From NCBI GenBank assembly GCA_027343785.1, contig DAHWKF010000021.1, forward strand, positions 1 to 7,963: a stretch of 7,963 nucleotides of DNA, written 5' to 3'. The notes beneath the pieces were generated by a model. The model was not told the DNA's origin. It did no database searches and saw only the letters and a list, made by a program, of their open reading frames with translations. The translations under genes were made by a program, and so were the position numbers. This DNA is from Leptospirillum sp. GTDB taxonomy: Bacteria > Nitrospirota > Leptospirillia > Leptospirillales > Leptospirillaceae. Shown one piece after another: positions 7,495 through 7,963 of the stretch. The first letter of the stretch is position 1. Each line of letters begins with the position of its first letter.

Positions 7495-7570
7495 TCCCCG
7501 GTAGCTCAGTCGGCAGAGCAGGTGGCTGTTAACCACCGTGTCGGGGGTTCGAATCCCTCCCGGGGAGCCA
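7495..7570 (+). tRNA. tRNA-Asn (anticodon GUU)
   Basis: A full cloverleaf can be drawn. The acceptor stem TCCCCGG at 7495-7501 pairs with CCGGGGA at 7560-7566, and the D stem GCTC at 7504-7507 pairs with GAGC at 7516-7519. The anticodon stem GGTGG at 7521-7525 pairs with CCACC at 7533-7537 around the loop CTGTTAA, which gives anticodon GTT at 7528-7530 (Asn). The T stem is GGGGG/CCCTC with one G-T pair and the loop is TTCGAAT. Discriminator G7567 is followed by an encoded CCA at 7568-7570. There is no sign of degeneration. A GUU anticodon reads both Asn codons, AAC and AAU. tRNA 3' ends are common integration sites, but no second copy of this one appears in the remaining 393 bp. Confidence 0.98.
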
Positions 7571-7606
7571 ATATTATCAATAACTTAGGCGATTTTCTTT
7601 TCCTCT

Positions 7607-7740
7607 CGGTTTTCTTTTGTTCTACACATGTTCAACATCTGGCGAAAATTCTCTCTCCTCTCTCAGAGGCAAGAAAACCTCGGTCTCCGGTTTTCCGGGG
7701 GAAGTTGCTACTGCGGTTTTCGCTACTATTGCGGTTTTTC
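7607..7740. repeat. Four copies of a CGG-T(4/5)-C motif
   Basis: CGGTTTTC occurs at 7607-7614, 7688-7695 and 7714-7721, and as CGGTTTTTC at 7732-7740. The last two copies lie in a short imperfect tandem duplication in which the second unit has three extra bases (ATT) and one extra T. The second copy also forms the right arm of the GAAAACC/GGTTTTC hairpin. Confidence 0.5.
7615..7625 (+). repeat. Right copy of 11-bp direct repeat flanking the tRNA
   Basis: TTTTGTTCTAC here is identical to 7463-7473. The two copies start 152 bases apart and bracket tRNA-Asn. The match ends abruptly on both sides. Confidence 0.45.
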
Positions 7741-7753
7741 GAGAAGGGATCAG

Positions 7754-7789
7754 AAAAAAGGGCCTATTTTGCGTTATAAGCCCTCTTTT
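7754..7789 (-). terminator. Probable leftward intrinsic terminator
   Basis: AAAAAAGGGC at 7754-7763 faces GCCCTCTTTT at 7780-7789 across a 16-base loop. Read leftward, the RNA arm AAAAGAGGGC pairs completely with GCCCUUUUUU using one G-U wobble at 7785/7758, and the six U residues form the tract. Read rightward, the same position is an A-C mismatch, and the T run is shorter. The strand asymmetry favours ending a transcript that comes from the right, although some rightward termination is possible. Confidence 0.5.
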
Positions 7790-7796
7790 GAGGTGG

Positions 7797-7952
7797 CTCT
7801 GTAGGGTAGGATGTCCGAAGGCAGGAAAGCCCCTCCAGATAGGCAGGGGCCAGCGGGGGGAGTGAAGCGGGGTCTTATTGGCCCTCGGACTCCCTGTCGT
7901 TTCCGCTTGCTTCGTGACACGTCACGGGAGTAGATAGGAAGACCCCCCAGAG
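7797..7952. other. GC-rich segment packed with inverted repeats; candidate structured RNA
   Basis: Several perfect complementary pairs lie in about 155 bases: CTCTG 7797-7801 with CAGAG 7948-7952; GTCCGA 7813-7818 with TCGGAC 7885-7890; GCCCCT 7829-7834 with AGGGGC 7845-7850; GGGCCA 7847-7852 with TGGCCC 7879-7884; GGGGTCTT 7869-7876 with AAGACCCC 7939-7946; ACTCCC 7889-7894 with GGGAGT 7926-7931; and CGTGAC 7913-7918 with GTCACG 7921-7926. Some are nested, some exclude each other, and the 8-bp pair crosses the GTCCGA pair in pseudoknot fashion. I do not recognise the family. Strand is undecided from the helices alone. The leftward terminator beside it suggests - strand transcription. G-rich sequence pairs easily, so part of this may be chance. 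Confidence 0.35.
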
Positions 7953-7963
7953 AATGGGCGCGG

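Larger units (their letters stand above)
7571..7753. other. T-rich non-coding stretch after the tRNA
   Basis: No convincing gene is present. The stretch begins with an AT-rich run, then pyrimidine-rich blocks (7591-7620) that could serve as a weak stop for the tRNA transcript, although no strong hairpin precedes them. It holds the right copy of the 11-bp repeat (7615-7625) and a small CCTCT/AGAGG hairpin (7657-7669). A GAAAACC/GGTTTTC hairpin lies at 7673-7695, and an imperfect tandem pair GCTACTGCGGTTTTC / GCTACTATTGCGGTTTTTC at 7707-7740. The + strand frames through here overlap the tRNA or lack any protein-like character. Confidence 0.6.

Noticed and set aside
7426..7779. Rightward 117-codon open frame that starts before the tRNA and runs through it (includes VAQSAEQVAVNHRVGGSNPSRGA).
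   Set aside because: That peptide is the well-known mistranslation of a tRNA gene. The frame crosses the whole cloverleaf and then low-complexity T-rich DNA, with no ribosome binding site.
7617..7865. Rightward 82-codon open frame in the tail region.
   Set aside because: It has no Shine-Dalgarno sequence, a Ser/Gly/Arg-rich composition without domain character, and it crosses the hairpin and the folded segment.
7815..7870. Resemblance of GGCAGGAAAGCCCCTCCAGA and the following AGGCAGGGGCCAG to the 5' core of RNase P RNA.
   Set aside because: The strictly conserved AAAGUCC is altered, the UAACGCC block and the downstream AGUGCAACAGA region are missing, and the G-rich composition makes partial matches easy.
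7804..7872. Possible G-quadruplex from the G runs at 7846-7849, 7855-7860 and 7869-7872.
   Set aside because: Only three separated runs lie close together. The nearest fourth run (7804-7806) is too far away for a canonical quadruplex, and the same bases pair well in hairpins.
7495..7963. An integrated mobile element using the tRNA-Asn 3' end as attachment site.
   Set aside because: No second copy of the tRNA 3' end, integrase or phage-like gene is visible in the 393 bp after the tRNA. It cannot be excluded beyond the window.

Overview
This is a chromosomal housekeeping stretch from a moderately GC-rich, Gram-negative-type bacterium. The tightly packed order ribF, tilS, hpt, ftsH, folP, cdaA (dacA), cdaR (ybbR), and the general look of the proteins, suggest an early-branching lineage such as Nitrospirota (Leptospirillum-like). 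That placement is an impression from gene order and protein style, not a database result. All seven complete protein genes lie on the + strand.

Left block (1-3047): the window opens in the last codons of an upstream gene whose tail resembles the C-terminus of PurE. It is followed by ribF (FMN/FAD synthesis), tilS (lysidine at tRNA-Ile2) and hpt (purine salvage). tilS starts inside ribF on a GTG with a good Shine-Dalgarno sequence, and hpt starts inside tilS. The three genes therefore look like one translationally coupled unit.

Middle block (3048-7403): a 142-bp gap carries a plausible sigma-70-type promoter, a near-palindrome and a strong ribosome binding site. Then come ftsH (membrane AAA+ zinc protease), folP (dihydropteroate synthase), cdaA (membrane diadenylate cyclase making c-di-AMP) and cdaR (its YbbR-domain membrane partner). 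These four overlap or nearly touch, so they probably form one transcript. glmM, the usual gene after cdaR, is not present.

Right block (7404-7963): a complete tRNA-Asn(GUU) with encoded CCA is followed by 393 bp with no convincing + strand gene. This tail holds T-rich sequence, four copies of a short CGG-T(4/5)-C motif, a hairpin that forms better as a leftward (- strand) terminator, and a GC-rich segment dense in mutually exclusive or pseudoknot-like inverted repeats that runs towards the window edge. This tail is the only part that looks undescribed. It may be the 3' end of a leftward structured RNA or short gene, or a repeated element. No defence system, CRISPR array, transposase or integrase is visible.
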